From Cololabis saira (Eukaryota > Chordata > Actinopteri > Beloniformes > Belonidae), in the NCBI RefSeq assembly GCF_033807715.1, contig NC_084591.1, positions 46,711,368 through 46,775,367 on the forward strand: 64,000 nucleotides of DNA. Direction: 5' to 3'. The notes beneath the pieces were generated by a model that was given only the letters and a program-made list of their open reading frames with translations, did not search any database and was not told where the DNA came from. Position numbers and translations under genes: made by a program. Below are positions 1 to 64,000 of the stretch, in pieces (position 1 is the stretch's first letter; each line of letters opens with the position of its first letter).

Positions 1-3000
1 GCACTTTTTTGGGATTATTTCTCTGCGACGCTACCTGTGTTTTTTTTTTCCGCACCCGACATGGCGCCGCGGCTCAAGTACAGCAGAGACTTTCTCATCC
101 AGCTGCAGCCGCAGCCTGAACTCCGGATTTTCCGCCCCGCTCCGACGGATTACTATCCTGGGATTATACTCCGTGGATACCCCAATAACCAGCACATCTC
201 TGTCTGCAAAAATCGCAAACCAAAGGTAAACAGGAGGGGTTTAAAGAAGGGTGGACTGAGAACAAGACTTAAACGGGAGACGCACAAACAAAGAGCGCTC
301 CCGTCCATTATCCTGGCCAACGTGCGGTCTCTCCGCAACAAACTTGACGGGCTGCAGGCTTGTGTGAACCATCTGCACGAGTTCAGAACTGCTTCTGTTT
401 TGGCTTTCACGGAATCATGGCTTAATAACAGCGATCAGGACGGCATGCTGCACATAGACGGCTTTTCAGCAACCGTTCGTCTGGACAGAGACAGTGAACG
501 CACCGGGAAACAACATGGCGGAAGTGTGTGTCTGTATGTAAATAACAACTGGTGCTCTACAGTTACTGTGAGGGAGAAGCTTTGCACCGCAGACATTGAG
601 CTTCTGGCTGTTTCCCTGCGCCCCTACTACCTCCCCAGAGAGTTCCCTCAGCTCTTCTTCATCCTGGTCTACATCCACCCCAGAGCTAACGCAGCTATAG
701 CAACTGAGCATCTCACCAGCACTCTGCATAACCTGGAACACTTATCCTTGGACTCTCCTAAATTCATACTAGGTGACTTCAACCACTGTTCCCCCGACAA
801 ATCCCTTAAAGGATTTGAACAATATATTACATGCAACACTCGGCAGGGGAAGACTCTGGATAAACGCTATGGTACTGTACCAGACGCATTCAAAGCCCCC
901 CCTGGCTCTGCAGACCACCACACCATCCTGCTGGCCCCTGCTTACACTCCAGTCATTAGGAGGATCAAGAAGACCAAGAAAAAGATCAAGCAGTGGACAG
1001 CGGAAAGTATCCTCACCCTGCAAGGATGCTTCGAAGCCACTGACTGGGACAGCCTCCTCTCTCCCTCCGATGACATCAACGTACAGGTCGACTCGGTATC
1101 ATCTTACATCTCCTTCTGTACGGACACTATTATTCCATCAAAAACAGTCACAATCTACCCTAACAATAAACCCTGGATCACCAAGGAGGAGGAGGATTTT
1201 CTTCACCGGCTCCGAACTGGAAAAAAAGAAGGTCAACAGAGAGGTCAAGAGGGCCATTAAAACTGCCAAGCTGGACTATAAAAACAAAGTGGAGGAAAAA
1301 TTAATCGCACGGGACCTCCGCTCAGCCTGGCAGGGCCTCAAAACCATGGCCTCCGTGAACACTGCTTCCACCTCCCCCAGAACCATCCAGGTGGAGTGCA
1401 GCACCCCCTCCTCCCTCCCTGACGACCTCAGCGCCTTCTACTCCAGGTTTGAGTCGGACAACTCCACCCAGCTGGAGGAGTCCAGATCTTCACTCAAACC
1501 TGGCAGCTCTGCACTCACCTTCAGGACCGAGGATGTGGTGAGTGCCCTCAGGAGGACCAGAGAGAGGAGCTCACCCGGTCCCGACAACATCAGCGGCCGA
1601 CTCCTGAGACACTGTGCAGGGCAACTAGGGAGTGTGTTCCCGACTCTGTTTCAATACTCCCTCGACAGTCACACCGTTTCAAAGCTGTGGAAACACTCCA
1701 CAGTCATCCCTATCCCCAAAAAGAATAAACCTAAGACTCTAAGTCCTAAGTCCCATGGCCCTCACCTCCCTGGTGATGAAGGCCATGGAGAAGATCATCA
1801 AACAGCACATCATGAGAGAAACTGACACCCTAATGGACCCACTCCAGTTTGCATATGGCGCAGGCAGAAGCATGGATGATGCAAAAATCTTCATCATGGA
1901 GTCCATTCACAAACACCTGGAGCTCCCCGACTCATCCGCCAGACTTCTGTTCGCTGACTTCTCTTCAGCATTCAACACCCTGCAGCCCCACATCCTGGCC
2001 ACTAAACTCTCCTCCCACTTTCACCTGGATGACCAGTTAATCCTGTGGATCCTGGACTTTCTGACCAACAGAAATCAGAGGGTTCGGGTCAACAACTCTC
2101 TCTCTGACCTCTGCTCCACCTCCACTGGCTCCCCCCAGGGCTGTGTGCTCTCCCCCCTGCTCTTCATCCTCTACACCTATGACTGCAGAGCCACACAGCC
2201 CAACCGCCATCTGGTCAAGTACGCTGACGACACAGTTCTCCTGTCACTGCTGTCAGGCCCCTCACAACACCACGGACCCGTTCTGCAGGAGTTCGTGGAG
2301 TGGTGTGACAGCTCCAAACTGGAACTAAACTCCAGCAAGACCAAAGAGATGGTGGTGACCTTCTCCAGCAGACAGAGGGATCTGGCTGCTGCAGTCACCA
2401 CCATCATCCACGGGAAGCCAGTGGAGACAGTCGTGGAATACAAATACCTGGGCACCATCTTCGACAACCTCCTGAAATTCTCTGCCAACACAGAGGAGAT
2501 TCTCAGGAAGTGTCACCAACGGCTGTACCTCCTCAGGAAACTCAACTCCTGTGGAGTCAGCACACACATCATGATGACTTTCTACTACGCCTTCCTGGAA
2601 AGCATCATGACCTTCTCCATGACCTGCTGGTTCCACTCCCTCAGCATCCAGAACAGGAACAGACTGCAGAGCACAGCAGCACTTTGCTCGAAAATCATCG
2701 GCCTGCCGGTCAGAACTCTGTCTGTGGTTTTCATCCAGCAGGCCCTCAGTCAGGCAGCTAAAATCATGAAGGACCCCTCCCACATACTCCATCCTGCATT
2801 CCAGTGGCTCCCCTCCAGGAGGCGCCTGCGCTGTCGCCTGCAGGACTGAGAGGAGGAGAGCTACTTTTGTCCCCAAAGCTACCCTGCTTTTTAATTCCAG
2901 CTGCTAAACACATCCCCCACATCCACAGACCCCCCCCCCCGGACTACTCCATACTCTGTTAAATTGTTTACTCCACTGTCGACACTTTATATACTGTATA

Positions 3001-3235
3001 CTGTATATTTTATGTAAACCACAGTCACTCTATTGTACATTTTTTCTGACATTCTTATATTTATATACTTTTTGGTACATTTCTTGTACATATGAGACAT
3101 GCCCCACTTATCTGTTTTTTATTTACTTTATTTTTTATTATCCTATTTGATACCTTCAACGTTTTGCTGCCCAGTTGCCTTGAAATTGCCCCTCGGGGAT
3201 AAATAAAGTATTTCTGATTCTGATTCTGATTTTGA
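1..3235 (+). mobile_element. Non-LTR retrotransposon (LINE), Rex1/CR1-group, near full length but inactive
   Basis: An endonuclease region is followed by a reverse transcriptase region and an AT-rich 3' UTR that ends in short repeats of a TGATTC-like tail near 3215-3232. This is the layout of jockey-superfamily LINEs (CR1/L2/Rex1 group). The left edge is cut by the window. The 3' part contains ATAAATAAAG just before the tail. The exact clade assignment (Rex1 versus L2) is inferred from motif style and is not certain. Confidence 0.85.
61..2849 (+). pseudogene. LINE ORF2 (endonuclease + reverse transcriptase), two frameshifts
   Basis: The frame starting at the ATG at 61 (MAPRLKYSRDF) encodes an APE-type endonuclease with NVRSLRNKLD, FTESWL, GDFN and SADHH motifs, and runs to a stop at 1258-1260. 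Protein continuity then moves to another frame (FTGSELEKKKVN onward, about 1203-1770) and again to a third frame from about 1755. The third frame holds the reverse transcriptase core: FADFSSAFNT, GSPQGCVLSPLLF and VKYADDTVLL. The two frame changes, near 1200 and 1750, mean the copy cannot make a full ORF2 protein, although the catalytic motifs are still readable. The protein would copy LINE RNA at nicked target DNA. Confidence 0.85.
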
Positions 3236-3384
3236 TACAGCTGAAAGTACTATGAGGTTTTTTTCATAAACGGACGGTTGGTGGAGCAGGGGACATCACA
3301 GGCTATAGGGTTTACTCATACTGGAATTAGAGTCTGAGAGGCGAGCCAGCACTGTCCTGTTTCATTTAAAGATGGTTTAATTAG

Positions 3385-4320
3385 GGCCCGAGCACTTACA
3401 GTGCGAAGGTCCTATTGTATCTAGGAATTCTTTTCCTTTTTTTTTTTCCAACGAAATGAGGGCCTTTTTGCCCCTTGACCGTGCCCCAAAAGTCACCAAA
3501 TTTTGCACGCAAGCCAGGCCTTGATATTTAATGGCTTGCATTAATGGGCGTGGCCTAATGGCTCAACAGCGCCCCCTAGAAAACTTTGTGCCTCAAGCCC
3601 CACAATACGGTTTGACGTACATGCACGAAAATCGGTACACACCTGTATCATGTCGCAACTTAAAGAAAAGTCTCTTGGCGCCATTGCCGAAACCGAACAG
3701 GAAGTCGGCCATTTTGAGTTAATCGTGTCATTTTGTCACAATTTATGCCATTCCTTCGGCAGTTAATACGGCCCGAACCGTAACGTGCACCCAGGTGTGT
3801 TATACATCAAAATGTGCGTCTCCATCCTGCGACAACGCGCATTACTTTTCTCAGTCAAAAGCGTTACTGTGGCGACGCTAGAGTCCAAAAAGCGCGCCCC
3901 CACTTCATCTGATTGGTCCATATTTGATAGTTTCCACTTTCTGCCATAACCTTTCAATGGTTTGACATAGAGACTCGTGGGTGGTGTCATCGGACTCGGT
4001 ATTGAATACTTGACCTTCATTGGCATGAATTACCCCCGCCCCTTCTTCTGATTGGTCGATATGTGATAGTTCCCACTTTCTGCAATAACTTTTGAATGGT
4101 TTGATATAAAGACTCGTGGGTGGTGTCATCGGACTCGGTTTTGAGTACTTGACCATAATTGGTGCAAATTAGCCCCGCCCCTTCATCTGATTGGTGGATA
4201 TCTGATATACTGATATACTTTCTGCCATAACTTTTGAATGGCTTGACATAGAGAGTCGTGGCTGGTGTTATTTGCTAAATGTCCAGGCCAGAAGAATCTA
4301 CATGCAAGTCATGTTCCGGT
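3385..4320 (+). repeat. Dispersed fish repeat beginning GGGCCCGAGCAC, copy 1
   Basis: The segment from 3385 shares long stretches, inverted, with 60088-60735, for example the ATACGGCCCGAACCGTAACG block at 3768. This shows a dispersed repeat family. In this copy a ~139-bp segment containing CTGATTGGT is present three times in tandem (starts near 3903, 4042 and 4181), whereas the second copy has it once. No coding capacity was recognised. The transposon class is not determined. Confidence 0.75.
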
Positions 4321-4455
4321 TTCTGTAATAGACGCTATTTAAACAAAACTGAAGTGAATTGATTATAGAAAAAGACATTTGTATTATCAACATGATGTGG
4401 AGCAAGAGCACGTAGAATTAAAGAAACAGAGACCTTTAACATCAGTATTAAATAC

Positions 4456-4461
4456 TTTATT
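4456..4461 (-). promoter_or_regulatory. Candidate polyadenylation signal for the 4554-4793 exon
   Basis: The minus strand reads AATAAA about 93 nt past the TAA stop of the candidate terminal exon. Confidence 0.4.
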
Positions 4462-4553
4462 ATTCAGACTTTTTGCAAAGAAATTAAAGTCAAATTAAAA
4501 TGTCAGAATCACTGTTTTTCTTTTCAAAGTGCGTGTTCTTTTTCTGCAGTGGA

Positions 4554-4793
4554 TTATCTCATCAGATTGAACTGACTGATACCAGAGCATGACGCTGTCT
4601 GTTGTCTCGTCAGATTGGCTTCTTCAACAGACGGAGGCAGCGGGAGGAAGACGAGCAGCCCGGCGCCGACGGGAAGGCAGAGCAGCCACTGTGATGTGTG
4701 GGCAACCTCTGTTACATCTGGGGTTTCCATAGCAACTGGAGAAAACCTGAATGCATCATGACGAGTCTTCAGCTGCCCCACAAAGACATCAAC
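4554..4793 (-). CDS. Candidate terminal coding exon of an unrecognised gene
   Basis: A clean acceptor (TGCTCTTTCAG, with the exon starting at 4793) opens a frame of 79 codons ending at a TAA (4554-4556), followed by an AATAAA. The peptide contains a hydrophobic stretch, WLLCLPVGAGLLVFLPLP, near its C-terminus that could be a membrane anchor. I do not recognise the protein and found no convincing upstream exon between here and the end of spg11. It could be a real last exon of a neighbouring gene, a relic, or chance. A frame this long is expected by chance only occasionally; the acceptor and poly(A) signal are the main support. Confidence 0.35.
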   Translation of the reverse strand, partial: VDVFVGQLKTRHDAFRFSPVAMETPDVTEVAHTSQWLLCLPVGAGLLVFLPLPPSVEEANLTRQQTASCSGISQFNLMR

Positions 4794-4987
4794 CTGAAAG
4801 AGCAGAAAAGACAACCGGTTAAGGCCCCGGCTGACCAATCAGAGGCTCTACAGATCTATTAGAGCAAGAAAGTAGAGAACTATCATATTTGATATAATAA
4901 ACACGTATGTATGAACAACCCCCGGAAACCAGCTCCAACTACAGTCAACACATCCATCTTAAGATGAACATCTGTAATTCACATGTA

Positions 4988-5355
4988 CAGGACTGTCTCA
5001 GAAAATTTTAATATTGTGATAAAGTTCTTTATTTTCTGTAATGCAATTAAAAAAACAAAAATGTCATACATTCTGGATTCATTACAAATCAACTGAAATA
5101 TTGCAAGGCTTTTATTATTTTAATATTGCTGATTATGGTTTACAGTTTAAGAGTAAGATTCCCAGAATATTCTAATTTTTTTAGATAGGATATTTGAGTT
5201 TTCTTAAGCTGTAAGCCATGATCAGCAATATTAAAATAATAAAAGGCTTGTAATATTTCAGTTGATTTGTAATGAATCCAGAATGTATGACATTTTTGCA
5301 TTACAGAAAATATAAGGACTTTATCACAATATTCTAATTTTCTGAGACAGTCACA
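4988..5355. mobile_element. Palindromic mariner-type MITE (TIR CAGGACTGTCTCAGAAAATT), copy 1
   Basis: The two halves are near-perfect reverse complements of each other across the whole element, flanked by TA on both sides (4986-4987 and 5356-5357). The same element recurs at 20044-20422, and half of it at 17253-17440. It is non-coding. The TA target site and size suggest a non-autonomous Tc1/mariner derivative. Confidence 0.85.
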
Positions 5356-5357
5356 TA

Positions 5358-5762
5358 CACTGCAAAAACTCAAAATCTTAACAAGAATATTTGTCTTATT
5401 TCTAGTTAAAATGTCTCATTTTTAGTCAAAAAACTCATTACACTAATAGAGTAATTACCAGAAAAATAACTTGTTATTTGACAATTTTCACCTGTTTCAA
5501 GTAAATTTTCACTTAAAATAAAGTAGAAAAATCTGCAAAAATGTTTTTGCTTGTAATGAGAAGATAAATCTTGTTCCACTGGCAGATTTTTCTACTTATT
5601 TCAAGTGAAAATTTACTTGAAACAGGTGAAGATTGTCAAATAAGTTATTGTTCTGGGGATGACTCATGTTTTAAGTGTAATGAGATTTTTTTGACTAAAA
5701 ATGAGACATTTTAACTAGAAATAAGACAAATATTCCTGGTAAGATTTTGAGTTTTTGCCGTG
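5358..5762. mobile_element. Palindromic MITE (TIR CACTGCAAAAACTCAAAATC), copy 1
   Basis: A long inverted repeat flanked by TA (5356-5357 and 5763-5764). It abuts the preceding MITE so that one TA serves as the boundary of both. Other copies are at 24752-25129 and, split by an insertion, at 48163-49923. Confidence 0.85.
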
Positions 5763-5764
5763 TA

Positions 5765-6284
5765 AAAAAATAAATAAAACAGGAACTAGTGGAACAGATG
5801 TGGCGCGCTGGTGGGAAGAAATCCAAGCAGAAAAAAGGATTATTTAATCATTAATTCAACAAGTTGGAATATATGAAATGTGAATGCTTTCATAAAAGTC
5901 TCCAAGTGAAACGCAAAACATGGCAACGTGTTATCTGAGTGGGGGGTGGAGGAGAGAGGACAATGATATGAACCATATGCACCAGGGTTGATTTAGTATA
6001 ATTTTTACTTTTTTGAAATATTAAGAGAATATAAATGCATTATATTCAAAAATGTATCAGTCCAAATCAATATCTGGTGTATTTTGTTGTACAAAACATA
6101 AACAGTACAATTTTTCCTGAGACTATTGAGATGATATTGTTTGATATGAAGCTGGAGTTCTAATAAAGAAATGTAAATTAGTGCTGTGTTGTTGGTCCCC
6201 ACCTTTAGTTATTGGAGGCAGGGTGCAGTCTGATGCCTGTGCTCAGTTTGGATGTGCATTTCTCACCTTATATAATGCGTTAAT
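5765..6284. other. Spacer with nothing recognised
   Basis: AT-rich sequence. I see no exon, RNA gene or clear repeat boundary, apart from short open frames expected by chance. Confidence 0.5.
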
Positions 6285-6760
6285 CTTGTGACCAGGGTCG
6301 CCACCCGTCCCTTGAAATACGGAATTGTTACGTAATTGGGAATTAAAAGTTGAGTTCCGTATTGAACCAAAACGGAACGCAGTTTATTCCGTATTTCTTA
6401 ATTGTACCATGAACGTCTCACACACATGAACAACAGACTAACAATAATGAACAAAATAAAGGACAGGATACATTTAAGACAGCAACATATGTTGGTGCGC
6501 TCTCTGTTATTTATTGGTCATAATCTACAGGTGAAGGTTGAAAATTTTAATATATTGCAAAACTTCATTCGTTTCAGTAAATTCAACTAAAGGCGAATCA
6601 AATATATTATTTCCCACTACATGCAAAGTGAGATATTTCAAGCCTTTGTTTGTTATAATTTTGATGATTATGGCTCACAGTTTATGAAAACCCCAAATAA
6701 AAAATCTCCAAAAATTAGAATAGTTTATAAAATCAATAAACTAAAAAAAAAAAATTGGAT

Positions 6761-8826
<2,066 letters not shown>

Positions 8827-9348
8827 TATTAACCATTAATATATATGCAGACAAGGTTAAAAAAAATAATAAATAAACTATTCAATCATCAAAATGATAA
8901 CAAATAAAGGCTTAATATATCTTGCTTTGCATGTAATGAGACTATGTAATATATTAGTTTCACTTTTTAAGTTGAATTATCAAAATAAATTAACTTTTAC
9001 ACCATATTCTAATGTTCCGACCTTCACCTGTAACTATATTTATATTTACTTGCATGTACGTCTTGGCTGATGTAGACAAACATACATAGCATTTCAGTTG
9101 CTAGTATAGTAGTCTGTCTGTAGTCAGGTTCGATGCTATTAAAGCACTTTAAACTTTAAATCAAAGCATTTAGTTTTTTCATATAAAATAAATACATTTC
9201 TCTGCATTTTAGAAGTTTTGGGGACGTCCCTTTTTTTGGCGCCTGCGCTGCTGAAATCGGAGCGTCCCTTATTTCTATTTCTGAAAGGTGGCAACCCTGC
9301 TTGTGACAGTTTCCTTGCCAGTTGCTGGGACGTCCTCCTGACTGCAGA

Positions 9349-10485
9349 TAGAGATGCACCGATCGATCGGCCCCTGATCGGGATCAGGCTGATAATGCCC
9401 CTATCGGTTTTGATCGGAGATCGGAAAATAATAGTTCAGAGCGGCCGATCTGATGGCGTTTACAACAACAAACCCCCGCCCGCGCGGGTGTTCCCGCATC
9501 TCAAACCGAGCCGTCCTGAGGACGCGTGGGTCTCGCCGGTGCGGGAGTTTTATAATGTCTGAAAAGGACAACAAATTTGCAGTTTGCAAAGTGTGTCCAA
9601 AGGAGATACCATGAAGAGGAATGTTACAAAAGAATTTAAACACAACAAAGCTGATAAAACGTTTGAAAGTTCTTCACACGGAGTATATTGAGTTTTCAAA
9701 GTTGGCTGCAGCAGAAAAAAGGGAGAGAAAAAAAGGAGCGCGCAGCAACGACACTAACTCAGCTGCAACACCTGTAACAGAGACTTATAAACGACAGCAA
9801 GAAAAATAAAGAACTACATCGTAAGGTAATTAATTCATATGCTTTGCTCATCAACCGCTTTCAGTTGTAGAAGAGATCGGGTTTAAACACGTTTGCAGCT
9901 TGGATCCGCGGAGCCGCGTCGTAAATATTTCACTGATGAAATCCTGTCAGAGTTTTACCAGACTATATACAGTCCAAATCCTCATGCAGGACGACAGTCG
10001 TGTCAGTCGCTTCACCAGTGACATTTGGAGTTTATAGTGTGAAGAGTTTTGCTTCACTCAAGAGTTTCCTCACATGCAGCGGATGCTACCGCTAAAGCTT
10101 TCACAAAGCTTAATAATTCATAATTAATTTTAAGATTTAATTCCTCTTTCCACAGGAAAACTGAGGTTTATAGTTTGCAACTTGTATCAACTCTAAGAGA
10201 GTGACATGTCTGCTGTTTCTGTGTTGGTGACATGTTGTACATAATTATTACCACAGGAAAGCTGAAGCTACTAAACTACACTTACTCTTTGTAAGCCGAG
10301 TTTTACACCTAATCTCCTAATTTTTATACCTAATAATACAATGTCACTGTCGTGTACATGAGACAACAATATTGACGAATTTATGGATTTCACGCTGTGA
10401 TCGGTGATCGGCAAAATCGGGATCGGCCGATACTGGTTTTGGAGATCGGTGATCGGCCCTTAAAATCCTGATCGGTGCATCTCTA
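9349..10485. mobile_element. hAT-type element with 8-bp target duplication ACTGCAGA
   Basis: The termini TAGAGATGCACCGATC and ATCGGTGCATCTCTA are flanked by perfect ACTGCAGA copies at 9341-9348 and 10486-10493. Subterminal GATCGG motifs are repeated at both ends. The interior keeps a BED zinc-finger remnant at about 9555-9809 but no catalytic domain, so this is an internally deleted hAT. Confidence 0.93.
9555..9809 (+). pseudogene. hAT transposase N-terminal BED zinc-finger remnant
   Basis: Readable protein pieces are SEKDNKFAVCKVC (paired cysteines), then, after a stop and frame change, TTKLIKRLKVLHTEY and KLAAAEKRERKK. This is the BED-finger pattern of hAT transposases. One ligand histidine position reads Arg (CGT), and the remainder of the gene is deleted. 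Confidence 0.7.
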
Positions 10486-10493
10486 ACTGCAGA

Positions 10494-10726
10494 CGGGTCA
10501 GTACAGAGGGAACAGGTTCACTGTACTCCTGTCTTATCAGAATACAAGTTCAAGGCATATTCAGCTGCAGGTTTGTTTGATTAAACTGACTCAAATACTT
10601 CAAAAGAGTCTTTAATTTTGGATTTTCCAGCATCAAGTGGTTAAATTCAGACAGGATTATTACATGTCATGTCGCATTACTTCCACTTAGGGGCAGTGTC
10701 AGAAACATGTTGAACAAACTGCAGAT
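10494..10726. other. Short spacer between the downstream hAT and the spg11 3' end
   Basis: No repeat or gene is recognised, except for an open stretch on the minus strand discussed in the findings. Confidence 0.5.
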
Positions 10727-10732
10727 TTTATT
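10727..10732 (-). promoter_or_regulatory. spg11: spg11 polyadenylation signal
   Basis: AATAAA on the minus strand 57 nt past the TGA; no other close candidate was seen. It implies a very short 3' UTR. Confidence 0.7.
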
Positions 10733-10789
10733 GTAATGTATAAACCCGTACCATCAGTGCACCTCCTCTTGGCTGGGTCAGGACGTGGG

Positions 10790-63574
<52,785 letters not shown>

Positions 63575-63887
63575 CTGCAGGACCAGACAGAGAAACAAGG
63601 TCACGACATCCACCACGTACTGTAGGACGGTGACACCAGCAGGTATTCAGTTACTGCTATTTCTATTGGAAAATATGAGATCAAGGAGAACTGTGTCATC
63701 ATATCTATAAGCTGACAGTCTTTCAGGAAGATATTGATCAAATATTTTAACTATTCAAAAATAACACCTTTCATTTTATCCAATTCTGTTCAGAGTGTTG
63801 ATCAGACTCCAGTGACATGTACATGACAAGAACTGACAAACCATTATGACTAAAAACAACATGTCAGGAACTGCTATCAATATGAAG
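63575..63887. other. spg11: spg11 intron upstream of E1
   Basis: No repeat or exon recognised in this stretch. Confidence 0.5.
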
Positions 63888-64000
63888 TAGGGCTGGGCGA
63901 TATGGACCAAAAGTCATATCTCGATATTTTCTAGCTAAATGGCGATACTCGGTATATATCTCGATATTTTTTCTGTGCCATAATTGGGGTTTCCCCCGAA
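63888..64000. mobile_element. Start of a hAT-like element (TAGGGCTGGGCGATATGG)
   Basis: The TAGGGCTGGGCGATATGGAC terminus is a common fish hAT end. The element runs off the window. Confidence 0.65.

Overview
This is vertebrate nuclear DNA, almost certainly from a ray-finned fish and probably a percomorph teleost. A single-copy vertebrate gene is cut into 31 short GT-AG exons. The introns are packed with hAT, Tc1/mariner, PIF/Harbinger and TTAA-targeting DNA transposons, with L2/CR1/Rex1- and L1-type LINE remnants, tRNA-derived SINEs and long microsatellites. There are no operons, CRISPR arrays or prokaryotic signals. The species cannot be named from the sequence alone.

The one confidently identified gene is spg11 (spatacsin). 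It lies on the minus strand and fills about 63.57 kb down to 10.79 kb. I could join 31 coding exons (called E1-E31, in transcript order) with no break in reading phase. They total 5,564 nt, or 1,853 residues plus the stop. This corresponds to roughly the C-terminal three quarters of the ~2,440-residue vertebrate protein; the 5' exons lie beyond the right edge. A polyadenylation signal follows at 10727-10732. Spatacsin works with spastizin (SPG15) and AP-5 in lysosome recycling and autophagic lysosome reformation. All exon edges agree with phase, so the gene looks intact.

Downstream of spg11 (1-10.7 kb) lie a frameshifted Rex1/CR1-group LINE (1-3235), an unclassified repeat with a triplicated segment, a candidate terminal exon of an unrecognised minus-strand gene (4554-4793), two back-to-back palindromic MITEs, and two hAT elements with perfect 8-bp target duplications. 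One of these hATs contains a second element, which in turn contains a dead Tc1.

Inside spg11 the introns are mostly transposon. In several cases, removing an element and one copy of its target duplication leaves an intron of only 80-190 bp. The largest intron (25863-31833) holds a ~4.6-kb tandem array of 21/22-bp units that grew inside a LINE 3' end. In the spg11 transcript every unit carries UACUAA(C/A) and CACUAAC, which match the branch-point and QKI/STAR-protein binding consensus. At 41424/41425 a hAT terminus sits exactly at the end of exon E11 and supplies the U of its GU splice donor. These two are the most interesting observations in the window.
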